From Isoetes taiwanensis (lineage: Eukaryota; Streptophyta; Lycopodiopsida; Isoetales; Isoetaceae), in assembly GCA_021234155.1 (NCBI GenBank), contig JAJEKV010000094.1:3888535-3952534 (forward strand): 64,000 bases of DNA, written 5' to 3'. The notes beneath the pieces are model-generated. The model did no database searches and was not told the origin of the DNA. It saw nothing but the letters and a program-made list of their open reading frames with translations. The stretch's first letter is position 1. Each line of letters starts with the position of its first letter. Both the position numbers and the translations under genes were made by a program. Shown piece after piece: positions 20,255 to 32,791 of this stretch.

Positions 20255-22470
20255 TTCTGTCCGACTTATAAAAGACAATGTTCTCATTGTCAATCCATGT
20301 CTTCAAGTTCAAAGAGTTCCCAAGAGTTCGTCCAGAATCTCAGGATAAGCACCTTTCTCATATAGCATGTGCTTAGAGAAAGTCTTCATTCCCATATAGG
20401 GTCTTCAATAGGATTAAGTCTTCAATACCTTTATTGTCTGAGGGGTTGTCTTGAATCCTAGAACCTTACTTGTTTACTTAAATTTCTTATGGCCAATCTT
20501 GTGTCTAAAGTTAAGTTTTAAATTAACTTTTGGACTATTGGTGAATAAAAATCATCAAGCCTTCTCTTTCTCATATAAGATGCCAAGCATCTTAGAGACA
20601 TCATACAACTTCGTATCTAAAAGTTGTCCGTCACTTAAACCTTAGAGTAGTAGAGATTTCACTACCTAGTCGACCATCTCATCACGAGACTCGCCAACCA
20701 ATTTCATAGACTAGCTATAGACAGTTAGTCTGAATACCATTGCCAAAGGGATGGCTAGTGAATTTCTTGTGAGAAGGTTCTTAATGTCATGTCATCATTG
20801 TCATAAAACTTAGGTTCTATATTTTTATGAATACTTCTTACTGTTAGAGTGTTGAAATATTAAGACTCCGAGTCTCAACACATCAGACAACTCTAGAATT
20901 GTCCTTTTAAAAGATCATGTTCATATGTGGCTAACAGGATGTCAATCCACAAATTCCTATATCCTGATATAACAAAATTATAAATTTTGTTCTTAGGTTG
21001 TTCAAGAGTAAACAACATCCTTAAGAGAACCTTGGGCAAATGTTCATCTTGTCCAATGTCCTCATATGCTTTGCAATTTTTTTTTTGCAAAAGCATATGC
21101 TCTTAGTCTTAACATATTTGTTGCCATCGTGCCTTATAATTTTCCTTAGGTTCTTAGCTTGAAAGACCATAGGGTTACAATCTTATAACATTTAATAAAG
21201 GATAAATTTTCCTTAGATCACATTCTTGTTCTTAAAATCCTTCTAGGAACTCGTCTTAATGATTTTATTTTATTCTTGAAAAATCCATAGTGTTAAAAGC
21301 TACAAATACCAAATCCCACAGGTATATCTTCAGGGTGTGTCCTTTGGGTAGAAGAACAGGCGCCAGATTTGGGCGGCACCCCTTTGTTCAGGTCTGCTTT
21401 CATGGATTAGCAACCGGCTTAGCTTGGCTATGGCAGCTTTGGTGACCCAAAAGGCCGGCTTGGGTTTGGAGCTCTTTTGGCCCTGATTTCGAGAAGCAGG
21501 GCACGGCCAGCATTGCCCTTGGACCCAGTGCCTTGTGTTCACAACCATCTACGGCATTCATAGTTGTTTGAAGTTATTTGGCAAAAGTCTTAGCATTTAG
21601 AACTTGCAAAATTTGCAAAAGATCCAGGCCGACGGAACATTTTTAGGCCAGGAGCAAAAGGGAATTTGCAGCAAAGGTTTCTTCAGGGCGATTTCTTCCA
21701 ATCAAAACCCTGTTTTCATCTTTACAAGTTTCTGCAATGGCGATTCATGTCAAACCCGGATGATTCTTCTAGAAGTCTGCAATTTTTGTTGATGCCAGTA
21801 TTTCCTAGGTCCAATCTGCTCAGATCCTTTTCCTTTCCATACTATTCTTAGAACAATCATCCCTTTTTCCTTTTTGCCTAAATCGGCATGTCTTAATCGA
21901 TTTTTGTCATAGAGGCATCTGGATTTCTTGTCACAGGGAAGAATCAAGATTCTTAATCGATTCGTGAGTTCTTAGTTGCTTCTGAGAGTGTTTATCCATA
22001 AATCATGTCATTGCTGAAGCATGTTCTCAATGCCAACAGGTTTTGCCACAGAATAGGAAATTCTTATGCTGATTCTTGGATTTTCTTTATAGAAAACATA
22101 TTTTTTTATTTTTACTTCTTTCGATTTTCTTACAAAAGAAAACAGATTTCTTATTTCTCTTTCCTTCGAAACGGATTCCTTATTCTTATTTCCTTCAAAT
22201 TTTCTTATAGAGAATGGGTTTTTGTTCCTATTCCCTTTGAATTTCCTTATTCTTCTTCATCAATTTGGGTTTCTTATTCTTATTGTTGCTTCTTATGAAA
22301 ACAATTCCTTAAAATTTCTTGCGTTCCCCCTTTTTTTTTAATTTCTATTCAGAAAATTAATTTTTACAAGAAAGCAAATGGAAGCAAGATTTGCACCTTC
22401 TTTTCTAGTTTCCTTCTTCTTCGTGAAATGCCCTTAGATCTTTATTGGCTTTGTTGGCTCTGATACCGTA

Positions 22471-22671
22471 CGTAATGAACAAGGAACAAAAGATGCATCC
22501 ATGAAGAAAGCACCAGTTCCTAAAGTACATCTCTTATTCCAAGTTAACAAAAATGTACAAAATTGTGGCCTTTTGTCCATGTGAAAAGACATGAACCAAA
22601 AGACACGTACAAAAATACTGTACAAATACATGTATAAATGTATATCTCATTTTGTCCTAAGGTTCCTTACA
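22471..22671 (-). repeat. 5' LTR of the non-autonomous element (201 bp)
   Basis: On the plus strand the first base is C instead of T (CGTAATG), a terminal mutation relative to the other LTR. It is followed on the minus strand, after a 2-base spacer, by the primer site. Confidence 0.9.
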
Positions 22672-23633
22672 ACTCTCCTCCTCCTCGATGGTGATTTTGC
22701 AACAAGCTCGGGATCTGTCGGTTCCTCTGCCATGTTGATAAAGTTCTATGGACCAGACTTTATTTAGACAAATCTAGACAAACAAGGATCCTAAAAAACA
22801 CCTTTTAGGTAGATTATCTTAGAAACTAGATCCTCAGGACCAATATAATAGGAACATACTTGGGGTCATTGAGTTGATCATTCATTCCATTATCTTAAGG
22901 CTTTTCTCTGCTTCATATATCTGCTGAGAAGTAACCTACTCAAAATGGGTGAGACATTTTGATTACTGATGGTAAGATTGTAACAACACTCTAAGTAAAT
23001 AACATAAGATAATGAAATTCGTTATAATAACTAATGTTATTCATGCCTGGAATTAGTTTCAGCACTCCACTCATTGAGCCCATACGGGCAAGCGAGCGTG
23101 TTCGTTTTAAGAAGTCGTTAAAATCAAAATTTGCTTCCGTAATTTTCCTTTTAATTTCTAAGGCTTCCACTTTCAATATCTGAGCAAATGGTTAATGTCA
23201 TTAGATAGTCATAGGTAAATGCCACAGGGATCCATATAACTTATAGATTCTTGAGCTTTTTCCACAAAGGAAAGGACATCCCCCATCCAAGAATACGGCT
23301 TGCCATACGATCAGGATAAAATGGTTCTAGTGCTATCATGCTTTCTCTGTCTCCTACAAATTTAATAGTTTTACCTGAAACCTGAATTGGCATGTGGCAT
23401 TATAAATAAAACATAACACGTGCAGACACTAATAGGAAACAAAGTTTTAAGCTACCTCCTTGACACACAATGCAGCTCCACCATGGGAGTCGCCATCAAG
23501 CTTTGTCAAAATTGCACCTGTTATGCCAACCTCTAGGTTGAAAGATGCCATCAAAGCTACATAATATTTATGTTAATCAATGAACGTGGCAGAAACTTTT
23601 AATCTTCAATACATTACATCTAATGAATACTAC

Positions 23634-24830
23634 TATTCTGTAACACACCTAGGGGGTTGAGGGATAAGTAAATAATTTTTATTCTTAACCTCAGGTCAGG
23701 AATATTTAAAAGAATTGCAATGGTTGGGAAACAAATTGAATATGGGTGTCTATACTAGGGTACGGTAGGTATCTAAGGAAAATAGAGGTAATATCTGAAC
23801 TAGAATAGCAGATCTATGATTAGATGAGATAAACTAATAAGAATTTGTAAGAATAGGAAGATATTCTCTATTAGTGGAAAAGAGAGGATATTGTTCTAAG
23901 TTTAGAAAAGGCAGATAGTATTTAAAAAAAAAGGCAAACTTTAAAACATCATAACTCGGCGAGCGATTATCAGAATGGAGCGAACTTAAGCATTCTGGAA
24001 AGCTTTTGGAGTCTAGTTTCTGAATTAGGGTGGCACCTCTCGTGGCTCCTCACGGTTAGAGAGATATCACAGAAAAGGTGGACAGGGGTCAAATAAGACT
24101 GCACGTGGAAGATCCTTTGATGGGTAGCCGGAGCCGGATCTTTGGAGTTTCTGTTGGTTTGGAGTTATCTTTTCATTTGTTTAATAGTTTGTCGAAAAGC
24201 TTACATGTTTTATTTTGTTATTGATTCTTTGTGTTTGTGTTTGCAAATATAATATAATATTGCACGAACTCATTCGAATGAACACCGCCCTCGCCGTTCT
24301 TGGGAGGGTCGAGCGGTTGAGCAACGTGCATACCAGGTGATTGGTTTGTGTCGTTGCCAAAGGGCTGGGCGGTAAAGCAACATGCATACCAGGTGATTGG
24401 TATGTGAACGTATAGTCGTGTCCGGAACGATATACGTGAGAACCCGGGTGAGGGATTGATCATCCCTGAATCACAATAAGTTGTAAGAAGATGTTCTATG
24501 CATGACTAACATTTGTGTGCCTATTGTTTGACTAACGATTCACCTCAGGTTAAGGTAATGGTTTACCCACTTAGTCCTTCCCTGGACTAACCCCTACCAC
24601 TTCTTTCTTATTTCTTACAAAAAAAAATTTGGTAGCTACGTGATTGTCGAGCAAGGGGAGCATGAGTGATAGTAGAGATGTTGTCATGCGTAGATTCCTC
24701 CGTAGCTTGAGTTGTAACCTGAGTTTATGAAATTACTGAATTTTATAAAGAAAGATATTAATTATTTGAGTTCTGTAATTCTCTCTTGTTTGATTTCAAG
24801 TGTTTAACGCTTTAGGAGCGTTTCATATTC
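23634..24830. mobile_element. Solo LTR (1187 bp) with 5-bp target duplication
   Basis: 23639-24825 begins TGTAACACACCTAGG and ends AGGAGCGTTTCA, flanked by TATTC at 23634-23638 and 24826-24830. No internal region or second LTR is present, so this is the product of LTR-LTR recombination. Length and style (GGAGTCTAGTTTCTGAATTA, GGTGGCACCTC) suggest a Ty3/gypsy-type LTR, but superfamily is inference. It sits at the 3' edge of the VVDAMT exon of the SRP54 pseudogene. Confidence 0.9.
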
Positions 24831-25611
24831 CATAGAATAATTTCTGCTACTTCCTGACGTGTCATTGCATCAACCACTAGAAGAAGCTCTGTAGGGTTTG
24901 CAACTTATTGGAATAAATATGTTATTCACCTATAGACCCAAGGCGTCCTGGTATATCAACTATGACAACATCTACTCCTTTCTTCTTTGCTTCTGCCAAT
25001 TCTTGCTTTGCTATTTTGGAAGCCTCAATTGGTTCCGTGCTTCAAATACAGGGACATCCATCTGATATTGTAGAGAGACAAGAGCTTCTTATTGAGACAT
25101 AGAGCAAACTAGCTAGATGAGAATGTTGACTTGAAGCTAAAGGGAGCTAATATATGATATCGCACAAGTGGAGCAAAATAACGTCTGAACAAGAATTCCA
25201 GAGCAGCATTCAGAAGGAATGAATATTACAGGTGAATATACAGACCTGCTTTTTTTAAGTGATTAATTGATCAATAGGTGCTGGCCTGTACACATCTGTA
25301 GCTATCATCATGCAGCTCTTAGCCGTAGTGAGATGAGTTGCTCTACTACCATCTAAAAGCTAATGTCAGCAGAAGTTTGCTAGCACGGGGAGCAGGACCT
25401 GCATGTTAGGAGATTAAAAGAAAGTGACCATAGCCTAAACTTACCTCTCATCAAGAATTGCAGGACTACCTACAAGGTATTGCGAGGAATTTGAGATGGT
25501 TCATTGGTCGATTTGTTTGACTCAAAAGTTTTACCTTTTTTAAAAAATAAAGTGCAAGTTTGCCACAAGCAGTAGTTTTTCCAACTCCTTAGAGATCTGC
25601 CATCAATATTG

Positions 25612-25765
25612 TAGTTTGCAAGTGTGATGCTAAACTGCCATTTCAGTTGAAATGGATAGCTAAGAAGAGATGCAAATGGTACCTAAATCTGAGTTTCAGA
25701 TATTTCCTCGTTCTGAAGTTCGAGTTTGAGAGTTTTGAAACAAAATAATGAGAAATGAAAGAGGC
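25612..25765. repeat. Dispersed 155-bp repeat, copy 2
   Basis: Second copy of the sequence at 13604-13758, here abutting the first recognisable SRP54 exon on its upstream side. It is in the same orientation as copy 1. Confidence 0.8.
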
Positions 25766-25822
25766 AAAAAATATTGCAAATCATTTACCTGATGGAGATC
25801 CAAATGCTCTGCTCAAGCAATG

Positions 25823-26028
25823 ATGGTAGATGGAGTCCCAACTACTATAGTCCAAGCACTTTAAAATCTTTCAATATAGTGCAATAATCTGCTTTGAGAA
25901 TTTGCGTACCTGCTCCAACGATTCAATGACGGCAGATGGAGTCCCAACTACTATAGTCCAAGCATTTTAAAATCTTTTAACATAGTATAATACTCTGCTT
26001 TGAAAATCTGCGTACCTGCTCCAACAAT
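25823..26028. repeat. Diverged tandem duplication, about 104-bp unit
   Basis: Units start near 25823 and 25927 and share GATGGAGTCCCAACTACTAT and TTTGCGTACCTGCTCCAAC-like ends, with several point changes. It may be a duplicated intron segment upstream of the SRP54 exons. Confidence 0.8.
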
Positions 26029-26029
26029 T

Positions 26030-29000
26030 CCTGTGATTCTTGTGATTCTGTCTGCTGCGATCTGACTTACCTAATCTTTCTTTTTGAGGAAAGCATGTCT
26101 GCGATTCATCCTCAATAGCTTAGCGAGCAAACACTGGCAGATACATACAGCCAGTTAGACGGTTCGAACAGAGGTCACCCAACAACAATGATGACTTATA
26201 GTTTACTGCCCCTAGCAAGTTTGGAGCAGTTTTTGGCATATTCTAGCCATATATTGGTATATATCCAGAATATGCTAAAGACCCACATGAGCAAGGGATT
26301 GCCCCTTAGGGGCAACCCAAAAATGTCAAAGATGCATTAGGAATATCACTAATATGTAATTCAGTCTCCTTTTCTATTTGAAGCCTATTTATTTGAAGGT
26401 AATTTGTTTGAAGCGTTCTCACGCTGACACGTGATAACAAAAAAAAAGGGAAGGAAGTGTTAGGGCAGAAACATTTGCTTCGAAGCAAAGCTGGCCCTGC
26501 TCAGTTCTGGAGATATCTGTCCTAACCCAAATGATCTGTTGTCGTAGGAGACCCGCATTTATGGCAGATATGGAGATCTCCTCTGAGAACAGGAGAATAA
26601 AATTCTTAGGTATGGCAAAGAATGTGTCTTTTGGTGCCTCAGATTTTTGCAAAGAAGGTTTGGGTCTTTTATTTTCTTCTAGAGAGATTCAACAGTGTAG
26701 CTTTGCAGATTCATTCAGAAAACTTGCCCTTTTTGAAGATCCGACAATGTAGCTTTGCATATTCATTCAGAAAAACTTGCCCTATTGATTTCTTCCTTGG
26801 CAACAACCTTTCTAATGCTAATCCCGATCAGTTCTTGGTCAAGCAATGTCACTCTTTTTCCCTTTATATTATTGTTCTTCCAAAACAAAACCTTGCTTAT
26901 TTATATACAAATATCAAGACCTTGGATTTTAGGGCATGGAACAGGCTTCTTCAGGCATGAAGTGGAGGTACAATCCAGTGAGCATTGTTTCATCTAAAAT
27001 CACGTTTGACAATTCTATTTTTGGTTTAGGTTTCAATTTTTACTTGCGCAGCCCATTGTAATTCGGAGTTTGATGTTGCCAGCATATCGCCTCAAGGTGA
27101 GCATGAAAATCTGATCCGTGATGGCCTTAGTTCCAGCTCACGCACATAAGAAGATGCTAGGGTAATGTTCTCTTGGAAGCCGAAAACTGCTATCTTATTT
27201 ATGCAGGTGGTCCGTGATGATTCCTTTGATTGGAATGGATAAAAATAGCTAGGTGCTAATGCAGTCTCTTTATTAAGCTGGTTCTTACCAAGGTGTATAT
27301 ATCAGATGAGTACATGGACGTGGTGCTATCCTACGGGGTATTTGCATTGCGCACTCATCTTCAGCTAACTGGTCTTCTTTTGTCACCATTGAATAATTTT
27401 GTAACTAAATTGTGTGGAAGTAAAATGACTTGCATGCTCTACATATGTCACATTAGATTTATAGTGCATTACCACTGCATTTAGATGCATTGTTGCATTA
27501 GTTTTAACTAAGGTAGTGAGTGCATTATCATATGCATCATTGCCCATGTTTGAGACATATGATATATGCACAATGCCATATTCTACATGCTAACAAAAGT
27601 ATGAAGCCAGCTTCCATGCTACAGACAACACACCTTCAAGGGAGCTTGCATTGTGATTTTATGAACAGTTGTCTGATTGTTTCTGCTATTTCCAATGTTC
27701 GATATATTGGTCTATTTTGGCAGATAGCAGGATCTGCCTTGACATAAGCATTTCAATATTTTTTTATCAGCGTAATTTATCTATTCAGAGCACAATCGAT
27801 AATGGGTTATCAGGATAGTAGCAACATGTATGAAGACCTTGAGTAACATGTATGAAGACCTTGAGTAACAGTTCTAAGATAAGTAATCTTTATGATCAAG
27901 GCATCGTCTCTTTAGTGCAATGCAAGAACATCACAAGGCATCCAAAAAAAAAAAAACTACATGGTTTTTCCCATGGTTATGACTAGAAAACCATTCCACA
28001 AAACCAATGGGTCTTTGTGGGTTAATTTCATTAAAAACCATACGAGGCTAAACTACTTGGTTTTCTTGTAAGGTTCACTAGAGTGGTATTATGGCATGGA
28101 AATTGCTAACGGCTCCTTCCTAGTGTTTGTCAAAGTGGTATTATATGTTGGTAAATGGATGTGGTATATTATAATGTTTTAGAGGTAGGGCTTCCCATAG
28201 TTGTGGATGTGGTTTAATGTCGCGGCTCTATTTATGTGATTTTATGATATGGTTAGTTATTGTGGTAAATGCACACTCGCGATGTGTTATATGCAGTAAA
28301 TCACCATTATTTTATTAGTTGAAGTGTTTAGGTTATTGTATTAAAACACTAGTTTGTTTATCAAACTTAGATGTAATTGTTAGTTGTAGAAATGCATGGT
28401 TTTGTAGTACACTAGATTCATGGTTATCATTTATAAACAAGTATTGCTATATAGTCTAAAGCATTTCAAATTACTAGAGTAAACTATTAAGGATTGTGGA
28501 TAGTTTCTTATGTATTGTAGTACTTATTAAGGTTGGTAATCCACTAATGGCTTTTAGTCTAAAGCATTCCAACTATTGCCTGGAAAACATGCCTATCTTT
28601 ACACTCAAGATGTACTCGTTAAGCCTGATAAACCACTAACGTTTCTATTCTTAAGCTTCTTAAGTTTTTGCATATAAAAACTTGCAATCTTTCCACTAAA
28701 TATCTAATAGTTTTTTCAATCATACACGCAATGGTGAAGATGACAAATCACTACATTTCTATGATCAGAAGCACTTTTAGTTCATGAATGAAAACCATAG
28801 CAATCTTATAATTATATCCATGTACATCTTTGTACAATGACTGCAAGTTGCTTAACATGTTATGTATAGTGTTTATGATTAAATGCATAGCGTGGTCAAC
28901 ATATACCCCTAAGTAGTAGCAGTTTAAGAACCCTACAATATTACGAAACCATGCAACCACTACACTTTAAGTAGTTGTTTTAGTCTAAACTTAACTCCTA

Positions 29001-29150
29001 CAATATTACAAAACCATGCAAAAGACCACTACACTTTAAGTAGTTGTTTTAGTCTAAACTTAACTGCTTGGACCTGAAAAGCATTTATGGTTAAATAGTC
29101 TTAAGCATCAAATTATGAAAGAAAGTAACAATTAAAAGTTGGCCAAGCAT
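26030..29150. other. Unassigned AT-rich region
   Basis: No gene recognised. It includes a tandem pair of a 53-bp unit at about 26688-26790 (GTAGCTTTGCAKATTCATTC), a 23-bp tandem repeat at 27821-27868, and a 65-bp tandem pair at 28932-29064. From 27950 on there are scattered AAAACCAT/ATGGTTTT motifs like those at 36360-37140. Confidence 0.45.
28932..29064. repeat. Tandem duplication, 65-bp period
   Basis: Units starting CCTACAATATTAC at 28932 and 28997 share ACTACACTTTAAGTAGTTG and TTTTAGTCTAAACTTAACT. Confidence 0.85.
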
Positions 29151-31040
29151 TTTTTTTTTCTAAAGATATATTGGCCCTTCAAGGGTTCCAAAACAATAAT
29201 ATAATAAACAACTATAAAATCCACAAATCCAATTGTTACAAAAATATGTTGTAACTGACACTGTTTTTGCCACTGTTCCTACTGTTTTATCCATAAAAGA
29301 AAGGGGGAAAATGAAATGATGTGCTTTCATCCAAGCTTGCCCTTTACAAATCCAAGGCAAGCTAGAATCCAGGGTCAAGAAATTTGCAGAAAAAAATTTA
29401 CATCATTCAGAATGGAGAAATAACCCTTCCAGATGGGGTCTACATCAAAAAGCATGGGGTGTGGGTTCTCACAGAAAAGAGCGGCTAGAAAATTGGAGCA
29501 ACAAGCTTCACTACAACACTCAACACTGTATTCTAAATGCCTGCACTCAATCCCGACCTCAATAACTGATTCCAATGAGCTCCCTGCTGCAACAACTGAT
29601 TCACGGAAAGCTAATCTGCTCACGGCTTTGTTCAATCATTGGTTGCCATGCATCATTGTGCGACATGATCCCGACCATGCGCATTTTCCACTGATCCGGG
29701 CCATGTTCTTAGCACCAACATACCTTCAAACCTGTCCAGGACTTCAAACCTGTAAGCACAAAAATTCAAGTTGCAGGGCTCTATTAGACAACTGTAATTT
29801 CTTTTCCATGGATCCAAGCCATGTTCCTGGTGCCAGCACACCTTCTTGAATACTTGGAGCAAATCCAGTTTTAGGACAAACACAGTGTCTGTTCCACTGC
29901 AGAGCACATAAAAAAATAGCAGAAAATAGAGCTTTTGTGGCATCACATGCACGGTTTGGGTATGGTAGAAGAGGGTAGGGATGAATACACAAGAAAAGGC
30001 AGATCCGAGAAAACACCCAGAGACCAAAACTGAGATAACAAAGTTCGAATCAAAGGGCTATGTTGGGAAAAACATAGGCACCAAAGTTTGATCAAGGTTT
30101 GATCTTTGAAGAGAAGCAGAGAAGAAGACCCATCAGAAGATGATCACAAGACAGAGAAAGGCGAAGAATCATGATTTCAGCAGAAGAATGAGGCGCCAGC
30201 AAATCAGTTGTTCCGATCCCATCCATCAAGATGAGACCGCTAAACAATGCAACCAAAATACTGAGCATAATCTGCATGAAGCATGTGCCAGTTAATAACA
30301 ACATAGCAGTGCGGTAAACTTTAGAGACCATAGCACAGACTGATCAGCAAATAGACAAAAAAGAAAAGGGTTGAACGAGTTTCTAAATCAAGCTCCTCTT
30401 ACATGCGATCCAGCGCAGAACAAATCGGCATTTGTTCAGCATTATCTGTGCAAAAGGTCCATAAACCTTCTAGAATCTTCTACCTGGCCGGTTGTACCAA
30501 AGGCCCAAGACCTCGAAATACCATAATGCAAGCCGGATTCCGGAATTACAAAGCCTGAGAAGGCGCCACGACCTAAAAGCCATAGCCAAAATGCATCCCT
30601 GAACTCTGCCTTTGCCATGGCGCAACTCCTCCATCGCCTCATCTGTTCCAATCCCGCGCAAAACCGCCAAAAAAGCCCACCGCCCACCGCCAAAACGTTT
30701 AGTCCAATCAGTTAGGAAGACGGGGATCAAGATCTTAGCCCTTGGTTTCTTTTTTATCTGACGGCTATAATAGCAGACTTATCAATAGATAATGAATATA
30801 TATAGACAATAGGAAATGATATTTCAATGGTCAATAGTTTATTCAGATTCGCCAATCTACTTACTTAAAATGTTTTTGCCCATTCTCTTTCATGCCGGTG
30901 TGCCCTTTTCTGGGCGTGACTTTTGGAAGAAAAAAACTGATTTTCCGGCGTATTCTAATTCTCCGACCATATTTCCCCCTTTAGGTAATAACGAGTGTCT
31001 GCGTAATAATGATAATGTAACGCTTTTTCCGGCCGTTAAC
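29150..31040. other. No gene recognised; duplicated phrases
   Basis: Minus-strand frames at 30027-29653 and 30730-30442 are open but match nothing I know. The phrase CCAT(G)TTC(C/T)TRGYRCCARCA occurs near 29702 and 29820 in a locally repeated context (ACATACCTTCAAACC / ACACACCTTCTTGAA). An unrecognised, possibly intron-containing gene on the minus strand starting near 30690 cannot be excluded. Confidence 0.3.
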
Positions 31041-31048
31041 GCCTCTTT

Positions 31049-31684
31049 TTGGGTTTTCCGATAAAATCTTTCAAAATTGTTTTGGGGCAAGCGGTGATGG
31101 CGAAGGCGTTTCATACATTTTATATATCATTGAGGAGCTGCAGATTATGGTTTATTAGTAGGGTTTTCGGGAGGGCAATTTTAGTTGCATTTGCAAGCAT
31201 GGATGCATATTTTACAAGCAAAGGTCAGCAAGCAGAGGAAGGCAGAGTTCATAATGGGAGCGACGGAACTGGAGATGGTGTGGATAAGGCTCTCAATACA
31301 TTTTGCAAGTCCGATGCTAAAACTTGGCTGGGAGGTCTGCAATATTGCTCTTTTCTGCCTCCCTTCAATCTTCTTCTGCTGCTCTCTCTCTCTTTGTACT
31401 TGGGTCCCATAGGCCAGTTGGTCTCCGTGGACGATAAAATCATATTCTATTCTATTCTATTCTTATTATCTTCTCTTCATTGTAGGTGCATAGACGGGAG
31501 CAATGGCAGTTATATAGCCGGAGGAAGCACCGATGAATACAGGGAGCAAAGCTCTGTTGAACCTTTTATATCAATCTCTTCCAGGGATGCTCCTCTAATA
31601 TTTCAATACCAAGACCATAGCGACAACTCAAGATTTCGTGTTTTTCCTACTCATCGTGCTTCTTATTGGATTGACCGTTTCTGA
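31049..31684 (+). CDS. Open frame of 211 codons, doubtful protein
   Basis: No family recognised. The frame runs through the conserved tail of a dispersed retroposon (31400-31464, including TTCTA repeats). Part of the predicted protein is therefore repeat-derived. An acceptor-like TTCATTGTAG lies at about 31477-31486, after the repeat. The C-terminal part (IDGSNGSYIAGGSTDEYREQ) could be an exon. I would not treat the full frame as a protein without transcript evidence. Confidence 0.2.
   Translation: MGFPIKSFKIVLGQAVMAKAFHTFYISLRSCRLWFISRVFGRAILVAFASMDAYFTSKGQQAEEGRVHNGSDGTGDGVDKALNTFCKSDAKTWLGGLQYCSFLPPFNLLLLLSLSLYLGPIGQLVSVDDKIIFYSILFLLSSLHCRCIDGSNGSYIAGGSTDEYREQSSVEPFISISSRDAPLIFQYQDHSDNSRFRVFPTHRASYWIDRF
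31400..31464 (+). repeat. (TTCTA)n-tailed retroposon family, 5'-truncated copy
   Basis: It carries the family core GGGTCCCATAGGCCAGTTGG, then GTGGACGATAAAAT, and a tail of three to four TTCTA units. Compare copies at 46993-47225 and 52643-52720. Confidence 0.8.
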
Positions 31685-32752
31685 TTTGGAACCTTACTGT
31701 GTTGTGCCTCTTTTAGACTGAGTTCGTTATTTATTCCTGCGAATGTCTATATCCATTTCTTAAGTCTCATTTAATCCTCTGTTTTCTTTATTTTCTGCAT
31801 CGCCCATTCGAAAACAGAGGATTTATGGACGGCGAAGCTTGACAAGTATGAATGGTTTTTTAATACTGGAGCCTGGAGCAAGTATACTAGTACTGGAGCA
31901 AGTATACTGATGTATATTGCCAGCTAGCCCTTTGCTGATGCAACATCTTGAAGAGGAAGAAATTAGAGGATGCATGACGATCTGCTTATGAGGTTCAACA
32001 TCTTATAAGTTCTTAAAGAAGATTTATGACTTAGAATTTGAATTGTTGTAAATTGATTCACTTTACTCACTTGAAGATGCTTTATTGGGTTGAAGGATCT
32101 TTTCCCCCTACTGTTGCACTGGGATAAATTCATTTACTTTAGGTGCATGCCCAACTCAGCTCCTTCCATTGCAAATGGTTAGCATAGGGTTCATTCCCTC
32201 TTCTATTTTATAAGATGCGTATGCACAGGGTTGTCATAAGAATTTGAGTTCTACACACAAATTTTGGATTTGCCATGGATCTTTCTTTCACATATAGCCT
32301 TTTGAGCATATAGCTCTAATATTTATGCTTTGCAATGTTATAGTGGCAACATTGGGCTTTGAAGTATAGGTACACTTGAAGTATTGTTCTCTTTCAATGT
32401 TTGATCCTCTACATTCCTTATAGCCAATGCATATTGCATCTGTGAGGACAAATTATCTTGAAGAAATCTGCCCCAAAAATACAGACATATTGAAATTATA
32501 GTAACCAACGCTTTTGAGGATGTGGAGCATCGCTAAATGCAGCTAATGTTTCTATTGTATTCTAGAATTTAGTTTGTCGATATTGGTTCCATGGGTTAGA
32601 CAATACGTCGTGGGTAAATAGCATGCATGGTGGGAACATTAGTAGTACAAACGCTAACATTCAACATTAATATCATTATGATTGTTTGGCATGAAGGCTC
32701 AATATGAGCATTGTTCAAGTGTTGGATTATGTTAATAAGTATTTCATGTCCT

Positions 32753-32758
<6 letters not shown>
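31685..32758. other. Intergenic, no gene seen
   Basis: AT-rich, with only short frames and no transposon domain. A short direct repeat (GAGCAAGTATACTAGTACTG / GAGCAAGTATACTGATG) lies near 31875-31915. Confidence 0.5.

Positions 32759-32791
<33 letters not shown>

Larger units (their letters stand above)
20050..22676 (-). mobile_element. Non-autonomous LTR retrotransposon inserted in an SRP54 exon
   Basis: The element at 20055-22671 is flanked by the perfect 5-bp duplication ACTCT (20050-20054 and 22672-22676). LTRs at 20055-20254 and 22471-22671 are about 95% alike by eye and have TGTAATGAAC...GGTTCCTTACA ends on the plus strand. The primer site (minus strand CGGTATCAGAGCC, one mismatch to the initiator tRNA-Met complement) lies just inside the right LTR, giving minus orientation. 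The internal 2.2 kb shows no gag or pol. It is rich in TTCTTA/CTTATT runs. It splits the exon coding PSRRRRVAR of the pseudogene. Confidence 0.93.
19765..25625 (-). pseudogene. cpSRP54: Chloroplast SRP54 (54 kDa signal-recognition GTPase) pseudogene, introns retained
   Basis: cpSRP54 is the stromal GTPase that targets light-harvesting proteins to thylakoids. Minus-strand exons in order: 25625-25535 P-loop (GVGKTTACGKLALYFLKK, preceded by a stop); ~25320-25255 KSCMMIATDVYRPAPIDQL; ~25050-24945 ELAEAKKKGVDVVIVDIPGR; ~24905-24840 NPTELLLVVDAMTRQEVAE; 23560-23457 [20 protein letters not shown]; ~23380-23235 [18 protein letters not shown], then a 1-base frameshift before [12 protein letters not shown]; ~23185-23045 ITEANFDFNDFLKRTRSLAR and GSMSGVLKLIPGM; ~22920-22865 AQIYEAEKSLKIMEX; ~22742-22672 plus 20049-20024 AEEPTDPELVAKSPSRRRR; ~19805-19765 LPGLDNIDEALNKG. 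Stops, frameshifts and two large insertions make it nonfunctional. The N-terminal exons and transit peptide are not recognised. Retained introns show it is not a processed copy. Confidence 0.88.

Noticed and set aside
31049..31684. A confident 211-residue protein gene
   Set aside because: The middle of the frame is the conserved tail of a dispersed retroposon with TTCTA repeats; kept only as a low-confidence entry.
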